Assembly: GCF_002926165.1 (NCBI RefSeq)
Contig: NZ_MAGP01000094.1
Span: 1 to 64,000 of the forward strand
Direction of reading: 5' to 3'
Source: Micromonospora chalcea
GTDB lineage: Bacteria; Actinomycetota; Actinomycetes; Mycobacteriales; Micromonosporaceae
DNA length: 64,000 nucleotides
Below, in pieces: positions 25,647-33,836 of the stretch (the stretch's first letter is position 1; every line of letters begins with the position of its first letter). A program made the translations under genes and the position numbers. The notes under the pieces are model-generated. The model was not told the DNA's origin and searched no databases. It saw only the letters and a program-made list of their open reading frames with translations.

Positions 25647-28159
25647 CCGTCCTGGACATCCCCGAGCTGGCACTGGTGGCGCTCGTCGGCGTCTCCGGCT
25701 CCGGCAAGTCCACGTTCGCACGGCGGCACTTCGCGCCCAGCCAGGTGCTCTCCTCGGACACGTTCCGCGGCCTGGTCGCCGACGACGAGAACGACCAGTC
25801 CGCGTCCGCCGACGCGTTCGACGCGCTGCACCACGTCGCCGCCATCCGGCTGCGGCGCGGCCTGCTGACAGTGGTCGACGCGACGAACCTCCAGCCGCAC
25901 GCCCGCGCCGGGCTGATCCGGGTCGCCCGGGAGCACGACGTGCTGCCGGTGGCGATCGTGCTGGACGTGCCGGAGGCGGTGGCCTGGGAGCGTACCGAGG
26001 CGCGCGCCGACCGCACGTTCGGCCGGCAGGTGCTCAACCGGATGCGCCGCGACCTGCGGCAGTCGTACGGGCGGCTGGCCCGCGAGGGCTTCCGCAAGGT
26101 GCACGTGCTGCGCGGCGTGGAGGAGATCGACGCCGCGGAGATCCGCTACGAGAAGCTGTTCAACGACCGGCGCGAGCTGACCGGCCCGTTCGACGTGATC
26201 GGGGACGTGCACGGCTGCCGTAGCGAGCTGGAGGCGCTGCTGTCCCGGCTCGGCTACGTGCTGCGACGCGACGACGCGGGCCGCCCGGTGGACGCGGAGC
26301 ACCCGTCGGGGCGTACCGCGGTGTTCGTCGGTGACCTGGTGGACCGCGGCCCGGACTCCCCCGGCGTGCTCCGCCTGGTGATGGGCATGGTGGCGGCCGG
26401 CCACGCGATCTGCGTGCCGGGCAACCACGAGCAGAAGCTGCAGCGCAAGCTGCGCGGCCGGGACGTCCGGCTGACCCACGGCCTGGCCGAGACGATGGAG
26501 CAGCTCGCCGCGGAGCCGCCGGAGTTCGTCGCCGAGGTGGAGACGTTCATCGACGGCCTGGTGAGCCACTTCGTGCTCGACGGCGGCCGGCTGGTGGTGG
26601 CGCACGCCGGGCTGAAGGAGGCGTACCACGGGCGGGCGTCCGGCCGGGTGCGGTCGTTCGCGCTCTACGGCGAGACCACCGGCGAGACCGACGAGTACGG
26701 CCTGCCGGTGCGCTACCCGTGGGCGCGCGACTACCGGGGCTCGGCGATGGTCGTGTACGGGCACACGCCGACTCCCGAGCCGGAGTGGGTGAACAACACC
26801 ATCTGCCTGGACACCGGTTGCGTGTTCGGCGGAAAGCTGACCGCGCTGCGCTACCCGGAGAAGGAGCTGGTCGCCGTACCGGCGGTGAAGGAGTGGTACG
26901 CCCCGGCCCGGCCGCTGGTCCCGGTCGCGCCCGTGCGGCCGGACACCGTGCTGGACCTGGCCGACGTGACCGGGCGACGCCACGTCACCCACCCGTACGG
27001 GTCGCTCACAGTGCCGGCCGAGAACGCCGCCGCCGCGCTGGAGGTGATGAGCCGCTTCGCTGTCGACCCGGGCCGGCTGGTGTGGCTGCCGCCGACCATG
27101 GCGCCCTGCTCGACGTCGACTGTCGAGGGGTTCCTGGAGCACCCGGCCGAGGCGTTCGCCGACTACCGGGCGGCCGGTGTCGACCGGGTGGTCTGCGAGG
27201 AGAAGCACATGGGCTCGCGGGCGGTGGTGCTCGTGGAGCGGGAGCCGGGCCGGTTCGGCGGTGGGGTGGTGCACACCCGTACCGGCAGGCCGTTCTTCGG
27301 CCCGCCGCTCGACGGCGAGCTGCTGGCCCGGGTGCGCGCCGCGGTCACCACCGCCGGTCTCTGGGCCGAGCTGGGCACCGACTGGCTGCTGCTCGACGCC
27401 GAGCTGCTGCCCTGGTCGGCGAAGGCGAGCGGGCTGATCCGCGAGCAGTACGCCGGGGTGGGCGCGGCCGGGCGGGCGGCGCTGCCGCCGGTGCTCGCCG
27501 CGCTGGACTCGGCCGCCGCGCGCGGGCTGCCGGTGGACGGGCTGCGTGACCGGATGGCCGAGCGGGCCGCCGAGGTGACCGCCTACTCGGCGGCCTACCG
27601 GGCGTACGTCCGGCCGACCGACGGGCTGCGCGGGGTGACGCTGGCGCCGTTCGCGGTGCTGGCCGGGGCCGGGGTGAGCTACGCCGACCGCGACCACGGC
27701 TGGCACCTGGCGCTGTCCGACCGGCTCTGCGCCGCCGACCCGGAGTTCTTCACCCCGACCCGGCGGCGGGTGGTGGACCTGTCCGACGAGTCGGCGGTGG
27801 CGGACGCGACGCAGTGGTGGCTGGCGCTCACCGCGGCCGGCGGCGAGGGCATGGTGGTGAAGCCGTACGCGGGCCTGGCCGCCCGTGGTCCGAAGGGCCC
27901 GCTGCTCCAGCCGGGGATCAAGTGCCGGGGCCGCGAGTACCTGCGGATCATCTACGGTCCCGGCTACACCGAGCCGGGTCAGCTCGCCGCGTTGCGCCGG
28001 CGCTCGCTGGGCCGCAAGCGCGGGCTCGCGCTGCGCGAGCACGGCCTGGGCCTGGCCGCGCTGGACGCGCTGTCCGAGGACGCGCCGCTCTGGCGCCGCC
28101 ACGAGCTGGTGTTCGCGATCCTCGCCTGCGAGTCCGAGCCCGTCGATCCCCGCCTCTGA
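25643..28159 (+). CDS. pnkp: polynucleotide kinase-phosphatase-ligase Pnkp
   Basis: 838 residues with three modules. The 5'-OH polynucleotide kinase has the P-loop G16-V-S-G-S-G-K-S-T and D-A-T-N-L-Q. The calcineurin-like 2',3'-phosphatase (about 180-430) shows D-V-I-G-D-V-H-G, G-D-L-V-D-R-G-P-D, G-N-H-E and Y-G-H-T. The C-terminal adenylyltransferase/ligase-like domain has E-E-K521-H-M-G-S as the nucleotidyl Lys motif and E-G-M-V-V-K-P-Y later. With Hen1 it forms the bacterial RNA-repair heterotetramer that heals and seals tRNAs cut by anticodon nucleases. All key residues appear intact. Confidence 0.94.
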   Translation: MTVLDIPELALVALVGVSGSGKSTFARRHFAPSQVLSSDTFRGLVADDENDQSASADAFDALHHVAAIRLRRGLLTVVDATNLQPHARAGLIRVAREHDVLPVAIVLDVPEAVAWERTEARADRTFGRQVLNRMRRDLRQSYGRLAREGFRKVHVLRGVEEIDAAEIRYEKLFNDRRELTGPFDVIGDVHGCRSELEALLSRLGYVLRRDDAGRPVDAEHPSGRTAVFVGDLVDRGPDSPGVLRLVMGMVAAGHAICVPGNHEQKLQRKLRGRDVRLTHGLAETMEQLAAEPPEFVAEVETFIDGLVSHFVLDGGRLVVAHAGLKEAYHGRASGRVRSFALYGETTGETDEYGLPVRYPWARDYRGSAMVVYGHTPTPEPEWVNNTICLDTGCVFGGKLTALRYPEKELVAVPAVKEWYAPARPLVPVAPVRPDTVLDLADVTGRRHVTHPYGSLTVPAENAAAALEVMSRFAVDPGRLVWLPPTMAPCSTSTVEGFLEHPAEAFADYRAAGVDRVVCEEKHMGSRAVVLVEREPGRFGGGVVHTRTGRPFFGPPLDGELLARVRAAVTTAGLWAELGTDWLLLDAELLPWSAKASGLIREQYAGVGAAGRAALPPVLAALDSAAARGLPVDGLRDRMAERAAEVTAYSAAYRAYVRPTDGLRGVTLAPFAVLAGAGVSYADRDHGWHLALSDRLCAADPEFFTPTRRRVVDLSDESAVADATQWWLALTAAGGEGMVVKPYAGLAARGPKGPLLQPGIKCRGREYLRIIYGPGYTEPGQLAALRRRSLGRKRGLALREHGLGLAALDALSEDAPLWRRHELVFAILACESEPVDPRL

Positions 28160-28215
28160 CGAGGACGCCCGGTCCGGCCGAAATGCCGGACCGGGCCGGG
28201 GTACCCTGTGTGGCC

Positions 28216-29022
28216 GTGGACACAGCAGAGAAGACACGGATGTTCTCCGAGAGCGTGGCGCTGAACCCGCTCGATCCGAAGGACCTCATCCACACCTTCG
28301 GCATGATCGGCGTCTGGGTCATTCTCTTCGCCGAGACCGGGCTGCTGGTCGGCTTCTTCTTCCCGGGCGACTCGCTGTTGTTCCTGGCCGGGGTGGCCGC
28401 CTCCCCGGTGGCCGACGCCATCTTCGGCGACGGCACCCGCCTGTCCCTGGCCGGGCTGATGATCGGCGGGCCGCTCTGCGCCATCGTCGGCGCGCAGCTC
28501 GGGCACTGGCTCGGCGCCCGGTACGGCCGCCGCATGTTCGACAAGCCCAACTCCCGCCTGTTCAAGCGGGAGTACGTGGAGAAGGCCGAGTACTACTTCC
28601 AGAAGTTCGGGCCGGCGAAGGCGGTGGTGCTGGCCCGGTTCATCCCGATCGTGCGGACGTTCCTCAACCCGGTGGCCGGCGTGCTCGGCATGTCGGCCCG
28701 CCAGTTCTTCGTGTGGAACGTGGTGGGCGCGGTCCTCTGGGTGGACGGCATCCTGCTGATCGGCTACCTGCTGGCCCGGCAGATCTACGACGCCATCGGC
28801 GACAAGATCGACAGGTACATCCTGCCGGTGGTCGCGCTGATCATCGTGATCTCGGTGCTGCCGATCTTCTTCGAGTTCCTGCGGGACCGGCGTGCGCGCA
28901 AGCGCGGCGAGGCGGTCGCGGTGATCACCGCGGCGACCGTGGCCGGCACCGTGGAGGCGGCTCGCGAGGGCATCGAGGAGCACCGGCCGGGCCACGGAGA
29001 CGGCGGGCAGCACCGCCGCTGA
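28216..29022 (+). CDS. DedA-family membrane protein
   Basis: 268 residues from GTG 28216, or 260 from ATG 28240. GTG is preferred because TACCCT (28202-28207) lies 8 bp upstream, as in leaderless transcripts. DedA marks: L-F-A-E-T-G-L-L-V-G-F-F-F-P-G-D-S-L-L-F, then G-A-Q-L-G-H-W-L-G and A-R-F-I-P-I-V-R-T-F. Four to five membrane helices and a charged cytoplasmic tail. Probable lipid transporter or membrane-potential homeostasis factor, paralogous to 4841-5464 but closer to the classic DedA/YqjA type. Confidence 0.87.
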   Translation: MDTAEKTRMFSESVALNPLDPKDLIHTFGMIGVWVILFAETGLLVGFFFPGDSLLFLAGVAASPVADAIFGDGTRLSLAGLMIGGPLCAIVGAQLGHWLGARYGRRMFDKPNSRLFKREYVEKAEYYFQKFGPAKAVVLARFIPIVRTFLNPVAGVLGMSARQFFVWNVVGAVLWVDGILLIGYLLARQIYDAIGDKIDRYILPVVALIIVISVLPIFFEFLRDRRARKRGEAVAVITAATVAGTVEAAREGIEEHRPGHGDGGQHRR

Positions 29023-29036
29023 GCACGGTTCAGACA

Positions 29037-29072
29037 CCGAAGGCCGGCCCTCGGGCGAGGACCGGCCTTCGG
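29037..29072 (+). terminator. terminator after the second DedA gene
   Basis: CCGAAGGCCGG (29037-29047) pairs with CCGGCCTTCGG (29062-29072), an 11-bp perfect stem. The remaining gap to arsR (29073-29195) shows nothing recognisable. Confidence 0.75.
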
Positions 29073-29195
29073 CATGACTGATCGAACCGGGTCACACGAA
29101 CGGCCGCAGCCGTCATCGTGCGCTGATGGCGCCACCCCTCGCACGCCACCGGGCACCCGGCCGGGACGACCCTCTACGGGCCGGCCCGAAAGGTT

Positions 29196-29543
29196 TCAGC
29201 GAGCCTTCTTGGTGGCCCGCTTCCGCGGCGGGGTGAGCAGATCCGCGATCGTGGCGATCGCGGACGGCACCAGCCGGTAGTACGCCCAGACCCCGCGCTT
29301 CTCCCGCTCCAGCAAGCCGGCCTCGGTGAGGATTCGCAGGTGGTGGCTGACCGTCGGCTGCGAGAGGCCGAGCGGCGCGGTGAGGTCACACACGCACGCC
29401 TCCCCCTCGGGAGCCGACTGGATCAGGCTGAGCAGCCGCAGCCGTGCGGGGTCCGCGAGGGCCTTGAGGACCCCCGCAAGCCGCTCGGCGTCGGCGCGTT
29501 CGATCGGCTCGCCGGCAAGCGGCGAGATCTGAGGCATGGTCAT
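29196..29543 (-). CDS. ArsR/SmtB-family metal-sensing repressor
   Basis: 115 residues from ATG 29543 (ATG 29573 and 29537 are alternatives). Winged helix typical of ArsR: L-K-A-L-A-D-P-A-R-L-R-L-L-S-L-I, then C-V-C-D-L, L-G-L-S-Q-P-T-V-S-H-H-L and L-L-E-R-E-K-R-G-V-W-A-Y-Y. The C-x-C pair in the alpha-3 region is the usual ligand set for arsenic, cadmium or lead sensing. A Lys/Arg-rich tail follows. No ars or efflux genes are adjacent, so the target is unknown. It is downstream of pyrE on the same strand. Confidence 0.87.
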   Translation of the reverse strand: MTMPQISPLAGEPIERADAERLAGVLKALADPARLRLLSLIQSAPEGEACVCDLTAPLGLSQPTVSHHLRILTEAGLLEREKRGVWAYYRLVPSAIATIADLLTPPRKRATKKAR

Positions 29544-29630
29544 TTCAGCCAACGCAGTTCCCACGTATTCCATCCTTCCACCAGCAGCATCGATCCGCCT
29601 GCATATCAGCAGATCCGAATCGGCAGACTT

Positions 29631-30170
29631 TTACGCCACAAGGCCGAGGTCAGCCAACGTATAGGCCGCCCGATAGGGCAATCCGGCGGCTCGCACCGCG
29701 TCGCCGGCGCCTCGATCAACAATAACCGCCACACCCACCACTTCGGCCCCCGCCTCGCGTAATGCCTCGACCGCCGTCAAAACACTTCCGCCAGTGGTGG
29801 AGGTGTCCTCGACCGCCAGGACCCGGCGACCGGCCACGTCCGGACCTTCGATCCGGCGCTGGAGGCCGTGCGCCTTGCCCTCCTTACGGACCACGAACGC
29901 GTCCACCGCGCCGTCGGTGCCGGCCGAGGCGTGCAACATGGCGGCGGCCACCGGATCGGCGCCCAGGGTCAGCCCACCAACCGCGTCGTACGCCCAGTCG
30001 GCGGTCAGATCGAGCATGACCCGACCGATCAACGGAGCCGCTTCGTGATGGAGCGTGACCCGGCGCAGATCCACGTACCAGTCCGCCTCGCGGCCCGACG
30101 AGAGCACCACCCGGCCGTGGACCACAGCCAGGTCACTGATGAATTTGCGCAGGTCGTCGCGGTCGCCCAT
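29631..30170 (-). CDS. pyrE: orotate phosphoribosyltransferase
   Basis: 179 residues, a pyrimidine-synthesis enzyme joining orotate and PRPP to OMP. It shows the R-K-E-G-K-A-H-G flap and the PRPP loop V-L-A-V-E-D-T-S-T-T-G-G-S. The start ATG 30170 is preceded by TACTCT (minus-strand -10 at 30184-30179) with only 8 nt between, so translation is probably leaderless; no ribosome site is present. pyrE stands apart from other pyr genes here, as in many actinobacteria. Confidence 0.94.
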   Translation of the reverse strand: MGDRDDLRKFISDLAVVHGRVVLSSGREADWYVDLRRVTLHHEAAPLIGRVMLDLTADWAYDAVGGLTLGADPVAAAMLHASAGTDGAVDAFVVRKEGKAHGLQRRIEGPDVAGRRVLAVEDTSTTGGSVLTAVEALREAGAEVVGVAVIVDRGAGDAVRAAGLPYRAAYTLADLGLVA

Positions 30171-30178
30171 GGCCCAAG

Positions 30179-30184
30179 AGAGTA
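30179..30184 (-). promoter_or_regulatory. -10 element of a leaderless pyrE promoter
   Basis: On the minus strand TACTCT is followed by CTTGGGCC and then the ATG. The spacing places the transcript start at or within a base or two of the start codon. Confidence 0.5.
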
Positions 30185-30313
30185 CTTCGCAAGTCTGAGA
30201 GCCGTGCTCGGGGTCCGCCCTGGTCAACCCAGTGGGCGACCGATGGGTGGCGATGAGCGGCTACGCTGCGCGACCGTCCATCGAGGTCGGCCGCCGACCG
30301 GCCCCGCCGCCGC

Positions 30314-31123
30314 TCAGCCGCGTCGCCGGTCGACCGCGCCCCGGGTGTCCCGGCGGAAGCCCCGCAGCAGGCGCTTCGGGGCGTACCGCAGCCCGGCGAC
30401 CGCCACCTTGTACTTCCAGTCCGGGACACTCACGAACTTGCCTTTATGCAGGTCACGGAGCCCTTCGGCGACCACATCGTCGGCACGCAGCCAGGCCCAG
30501 GCGGGCAGGCGCGACATGTCGATGCCGACCCGCTCGTGGATGCCGGTGCGGGTGTAGCCGGGGCAGAGCGCCATCACCCGTACGCCGAGCGGCGCGACGG
30601 ACTGGCCGATCGACTCGCTGAAATTCGTCACCCACGCCTTGCTGGCCGAGTACGTGGATCCCGGCATGGGGACACCGAAGCCCGCAACGGAAGAGACATT
30701 TATCACTGCCCCTTGCCCTCGTTCGATCATCGGGCCGAGCGCGGCGTGGGTCAGACGCAGCACCGCGAGCACGTTGAGCCGTACCAGCCGCGCCTCGTCG
30801 GCCACCGGCGAGCGGACGAACGAGGTGTTCAGGCTGATCCCCGCGTTGTTCACCAGCAGGTCGACCGGTGGGCCGTCGGCCAGCCGGCGCTCGACCGTCG
30901 CACAACCGTCCTCGGTGGACAGATCGGCCGCGATCGTCTCCGCGTCGCCGCCGTGCAGGCCGGTCAGCTCGGTCGCGAGCGCGTCGAGCCGGGTGGCGTC
31001 CCGGGCCACCAGGACGAGGTCCCAGCCGTCGGCGGCGAGCCGCCGGGCGAACGCCTCGCCGATGCCGAGGCTGGCGCCGGTGACCAGGGCACGGCGCCGG
31101 GAGGGGTGGGTGTCACCGGTCAT
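30314..31123 (-). CDS. short-chain dehydrogenase/reductase
   Basis: 269 residues, classical SDR: T-G-A-S-L-G-I-G-E-A (cofactor loop), N-N-A-G, then the catalytic S-S and Y-S-A-S-K (Tyr/Lys). After the core, a tail with K-Y-K-V-A-V-A-G-L-R-Y-A-P-K-R-L-L-R resembles DltE/YqjQ-type SDRs that end at the membrane. The start ATG 31123 overlaps the stop of the upstream membrane-protein gene (ATGA), so the two are coupled. The substrate is unknown. Confidence 0.88.
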   Translation of the reverse strand: MTGDTHPSRRRALVTGASLGIGEAFARRLAADGWDLVLVARDATRLDALATELTGLHGGDAETIAADLSTEDGCATVERRLADGPPVDLLVNNAGISLNTSFVRSPVADEARLVRLNVLAVLRLTHAALGPMIERGQGAVINVSSVAGFGVPMPGSTYSASKAWVTNFSESIGQSVAPLGVRVMALCPGYTRTGIHERVGIDMSRLPAWAWLRADDVVAEGLRDLHKGKFVSVPDWKYKVAVAGLRYAPKRLLRGFRRDTRGAVDRRRG

Positions 31124-31842
31124 GGGCGGTCCTCGGGAGGCGGCGGTGCGGCCCACGGCGACGCGGGCGGGGCGGACGGCTGTTGCAGGCCGGGCGGCGG
31201 TCCCCAGGGCGTCGGCCCGGAGACGGGCGCGCCGGACACGGTGGCGCCGTACCCGGACGGCCGCGCCGGTCCGGTGCCGCTGCGCAGGAACGCGCCGGCC
31301 GACGGCAACGTGAGCAGCGCGGCGACCACCAGATAGCCGAGGATCTGCGCCACCGACACCACCGCGTTCACCGGGATCCACCACCCCGGGTAGGCGTCCC
31401 CGACCAGCCCGAGCAGGTCGGCGGTGATCCGGTCCTCGGGGCCGAGTTGCAACGGGGCGGCCCGCTGGCCGACCAGCAACGCCAGCCCGCAACAGCCGCA
31501 GAGCAGGCCGGTGCCGGCGACGACCCAGGTTCCCACGCGGGCCCCGGACCGGCCGGCGAGCAGGCCGAGCGCCAGCCCGACCAGCAGCAGCGCGGCCAGC
31601 ACGCCGAGCACGGCGGCGAGGTAGGTCGAGGCGCGCAGCAGCCCGGCCACCTGGTCGATGTCGCCGCCGCTCGCGCCGGTCTCGTCCGCCGCGGCGGCCC
31701 GGAACCGGTCCACCGTGCCGCCGGTGACGGCGAGGTTCGCCACCGCGTACGCCACGGCGCCGACCGCCATCGCCAGCAGCACCGCCACCGCGGCGAGGAC
31801 GGCGCCCGGCCGGCGGGGGGCGGCCCAATCGGGGTACGACAC
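31120..31842 (-). CDS. four-TM membrane protein with Pro-rich tail
   Basis: 240 residues from GTG 31842 with GGAGGG seven bases upstream. Four hydrophobic helices (about 14-40, 77-101, 105-125 and 155-180), then a cytoplasmic tail rich in Pro and Gly. The loop after helix 3 includes W-W-I-P-V-N. It is paralogous to 31914-32705 in order of helices and in the P-x-W-(Y/W)-x-P-V-N-x-x-x-x motif. The ribosome site is embedded in a long inverted repeat (31848-31889). The function is unknown; translationally coupled to the SDR. Confidence 0.65.
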   Translation of the reverse strand: MSYPDWAAPRRPGAVLAAVAVLLAMAVGAVAYAVANLAVTGGTVDRFRAAAADETGASGGDIDQVAGLLRASTYLAAVLGVLAALLLVGLALGLLAGRSGARVGTWVVAGTGLLCGCCGLALLVGQRAAPLQLGPEDRITADLLGLVGDAYPGWWIPVNAVVSVAQILGYLVVAALLTLPSAGAFLRSGTGPARPSGYGATVSGAPVSGPTPWGPPPGLQQPSAPPASPWAAPPPPEDRP

Positions 31843-31847
31843 GACTG

Positions 31848-31889
31848 ATCCCTCCGGTAGGCGTCGGATGCAACCTACTCGGAGGGATC
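31848..31889 (-). promoter_or_regulatory. hairpin sequestering the ribosome site of the 31120-31842 gene
   Basis: In the minus-strand transcript GATCCCTCCG pairs with CGGAGGGATC (10 bp), and GTAGG/CCTAC inside extends the stem to 15 bp with one bulge. The 3' arm contains GGAGGG, the Shine-Dalgarno sequence of the GTG at 31842, so the folded RNA would hide it. Confidence 0.6.
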
Positions 31890-31913
31890 GTCGGCGTCGC
31901 CTCAATCCGGACG

Positions 31914-32705
31914 TCAACTTCCGGGTGGCGGCTCCGGGTCGCGGCGCTCGCCCGGCTGACCGCCCGGCCCGGCCGGCGGCTGACCGGCCGACGGCGGCGG
32001 ACCGCCCGGCGTGGACGGCGGCGGGGTGCCGGGAGCCGGCGGGTACGCCGGGTCACCGGTCGGGCCCGGGTACGACGGGTACGACGGGTCACCCGCGTGC
32101 CCCGGGGCCGCCGGGTACGCGCCGCCCGGTACCGGCGGCTCCCAGCCGGCCTTGGGCTTGCGGAAGAACTCGTTCGCCTTCGGCAGCGCCAGCAGGATCA
32201 GCGCGGCCAGCAGGGCGAGCAGCGCCACCAGGCCCAGCAGCAGGTTGACCGGGGTGTACCAGGACGGCAGAGCGTCGTCGAGCCGGCGTTGGATCTCGTC
32301 CGGGCTGGGCATGTCACCCGTGGCGGTGCCGCCGGTCATGCCACCGGTGAGGCCGGTGAGCAGCCCGCCGCCGGTGCAGCAGAGCAGGATGCCGCCCAGC
32401 ACCCAGGTGGTGATCCGGGAGGCGTTCTTGCCCCTGTTGTTCAGCAGCGCGAGCACGACGAGCCCGGCCGCGATCAGCAGCGAAACGATCGCCGTGACGA
32501 TGCTGAACACGTACGCGATGTCGGCGGCCCCCTCGGCCGAGGAGCCCGCGTACGCGTCGGTGAGGACGTCGCGGACGGTGCCCGCGACGGTCAGCGCCAC
32601 GATCAGGTTCACCACCTGGATCGCGGCGACGAGAATGAGCAGCCAGCTGGAAAGCGTCACCACACTGGGACGCGCGCGGGGCGCGGTGCCCGGAGCATCG
32701 GCCAT
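31914..32705 (-). CDS. four-TM membrane protein with Pro/Tyr-rich tail
   Basis: 263 residues, four helices (about 20-43, 65-88, 98-125 and 152-175), and a tail with repeated P-S-Y-P and P-A-Y-P motifs. P-S-W-Y-T-P-V-N-L-L-L-G-L matches the corresponding segment in the neighbouring paralogue, suggesting a tandem duplication with strong divergence. It has a Cys pair at the end of helix 3 (L-L-C-C-T-G). ATG 32705 with GGGAGAA upstream. Function unknown. Confidence 0.65.
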   Translation of the reverse strand: MADAPGTAPRARPSVVTLSSWLLILVAAIQVVNLIVALTVAGTVRDVLTDAYAGSSAEGAADIAYVFSIVTAIVSLLIAAGLVVLALLNNRGKNASRITTWVLGGILLCCTGGGLLTGLTGGMTGGTATGDMPSPDEIQRRLDDALPSWYTPVNLLLGLVALLALLAALILLALPKANEFFRKPKAGWEPPVPGGAYPAAPGHAGDPSYPSYPGPTGDPAYPPAPGTPPPSTPGGPPPSAGQPPAGPGGQPGERRDPEPPPGS

Positions 32706-32773
32706 GATTCTCCCTTTCCTGGATCAGGTGACCACCGTAGCGATCTCGCACCAGGTCAGCATGTCGGAACGGC

Positions 32774-33826
32774 TCACCGGTCCGCGGCGCGGCGCAGCCG
32801 GCGGTGCTCGGCGGTGACCACACCGAGCAGCGCCAGGTCGAGCGCGACCGCGGAGACCGCGCCGAACTGGTTGACGGTGAAGTTGAAGACCTGCCCGAAC
32901 AGCAGGTCGACCAGGAGCGCCAGCTTGAACAGCCGGAACGCCTCGGCCCGGTCGCGGCGCAGCAGCCAGGCGGCCCACAGGCCGAGCACGGCCGTGATCA
33001 GCGCGCTGGCGCTGACACCGAGGATCGCACCCCACTCCCGTTCCTCGCCCAGGTGCCCGGTCACGCCGTCGAGGAACACGGCCAGCACGGTGAGCACCGG
33101 CTCCACCACCAGATAGACCACCACCGGCCAGATGAGCCAGCGGCGTCCGGCCGCCCAGACGGCGAGACGCCGGGCCCGGTCCGCCGCTCGCTGCCAGAAC
33201 CGCACCGGCGGCGGCTCCCGGCGGGGTACGGCGTCCAGCAGTTGCGCCACCGCCGTCTCGGTGGCCGGTCCGGTGCCCTGCACGAGACGCAGCACGGCGA
33301 TCCGACGCCTGTCGGTCAATCCGCCGGGCAGGCCGCTGAGCACCACGTCCAGCGCGTTGGCGGTGCGTTCGGCGGGGGTGAGCCGGGATCGGCCGGTGCG
33401 CCCGCGTACCGCCTGGGTGAGCAGGACCAGCAGCGCGAACGCGACGTAGATGATGGCGGCGGCGGGGGCGTAGAAGTAGTCGGTGCCGGTGGTGACGAAC
33501 TTGCCCACCTCGTCGATGAACAGGCCGAACCCGATGCCGCCGATCACCGCTCCGCCGCTGCGGGCGCCGCCGCCGAGGAAGACCAGCGGGATGCCCAGAC
33601 CCACGGCGAGCAGCAGGCCGCCCCAGAGCACGTGCGCGATGTGCAGCCCGCCGCCGCCGAGCTGTGGATAGTCGGCGGCCTTCAGGTACGCGCGTACGGC
33701 CAGCACGGTGACCACGCCGGAGAGCACGAACGCCTGGAGGTAGGACGCAGCCTGGATCGCCCGGGTCGGCAGCCGGCGGACCAGCCAGCCGATCCCCGGC
33801 CGGTAGCGCGGCGATTCGGGTGGCAT
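32774..33826 (-). CDS. polytopic membrane protein of unknown function
   Basis: 350 residues with about eight membrane segments. The segment G-F-G-L-F-I-D-E-V-G-K-F near residue 110 is conserved-looking and carries acidic residues inside a helix. Between helices 4 and 5 is a charged cytoplasmic loop. ATG 33826 begins the protein 10 bp after the spermidine-synthase-like gene ends, so the two are likely co-transcribed. No family is recognised with confidence. Confidence 0.6.
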   Translation of the reverse strand: MPPESPRYRPGIGWLVRRLPTRAIQAASYLQAFVLSGVVTVLAVRAYLKAADYPQLGGGGLHIAHVLWGGLLLAVGLGIPLVFLGGGARSGGAVIGGIGFGLFIDEVGKFVTTGTDYFYAPAAAIIYVAFALLVLLTQAVRGRTGRSRLTPAERTANALDVVLSGLPGGLTDRRRIAVLRLVQGTGPATETAVAQLLDAVPRREPPPVRFWQRAADRARRLAVWAAGRRWLIWPVVVYLVVEPVLTVLAVFLDGVTGHLGEEREWGAILGVSASALITAVLGLWAAWLLRRDRAEAFRLFKLALLVDLLFGQVFNFTVNQFGAVSAVALDLALLGVVTAEHRRLRRAADR

Positions 33827-33836
33827 GCCCCGAAAC

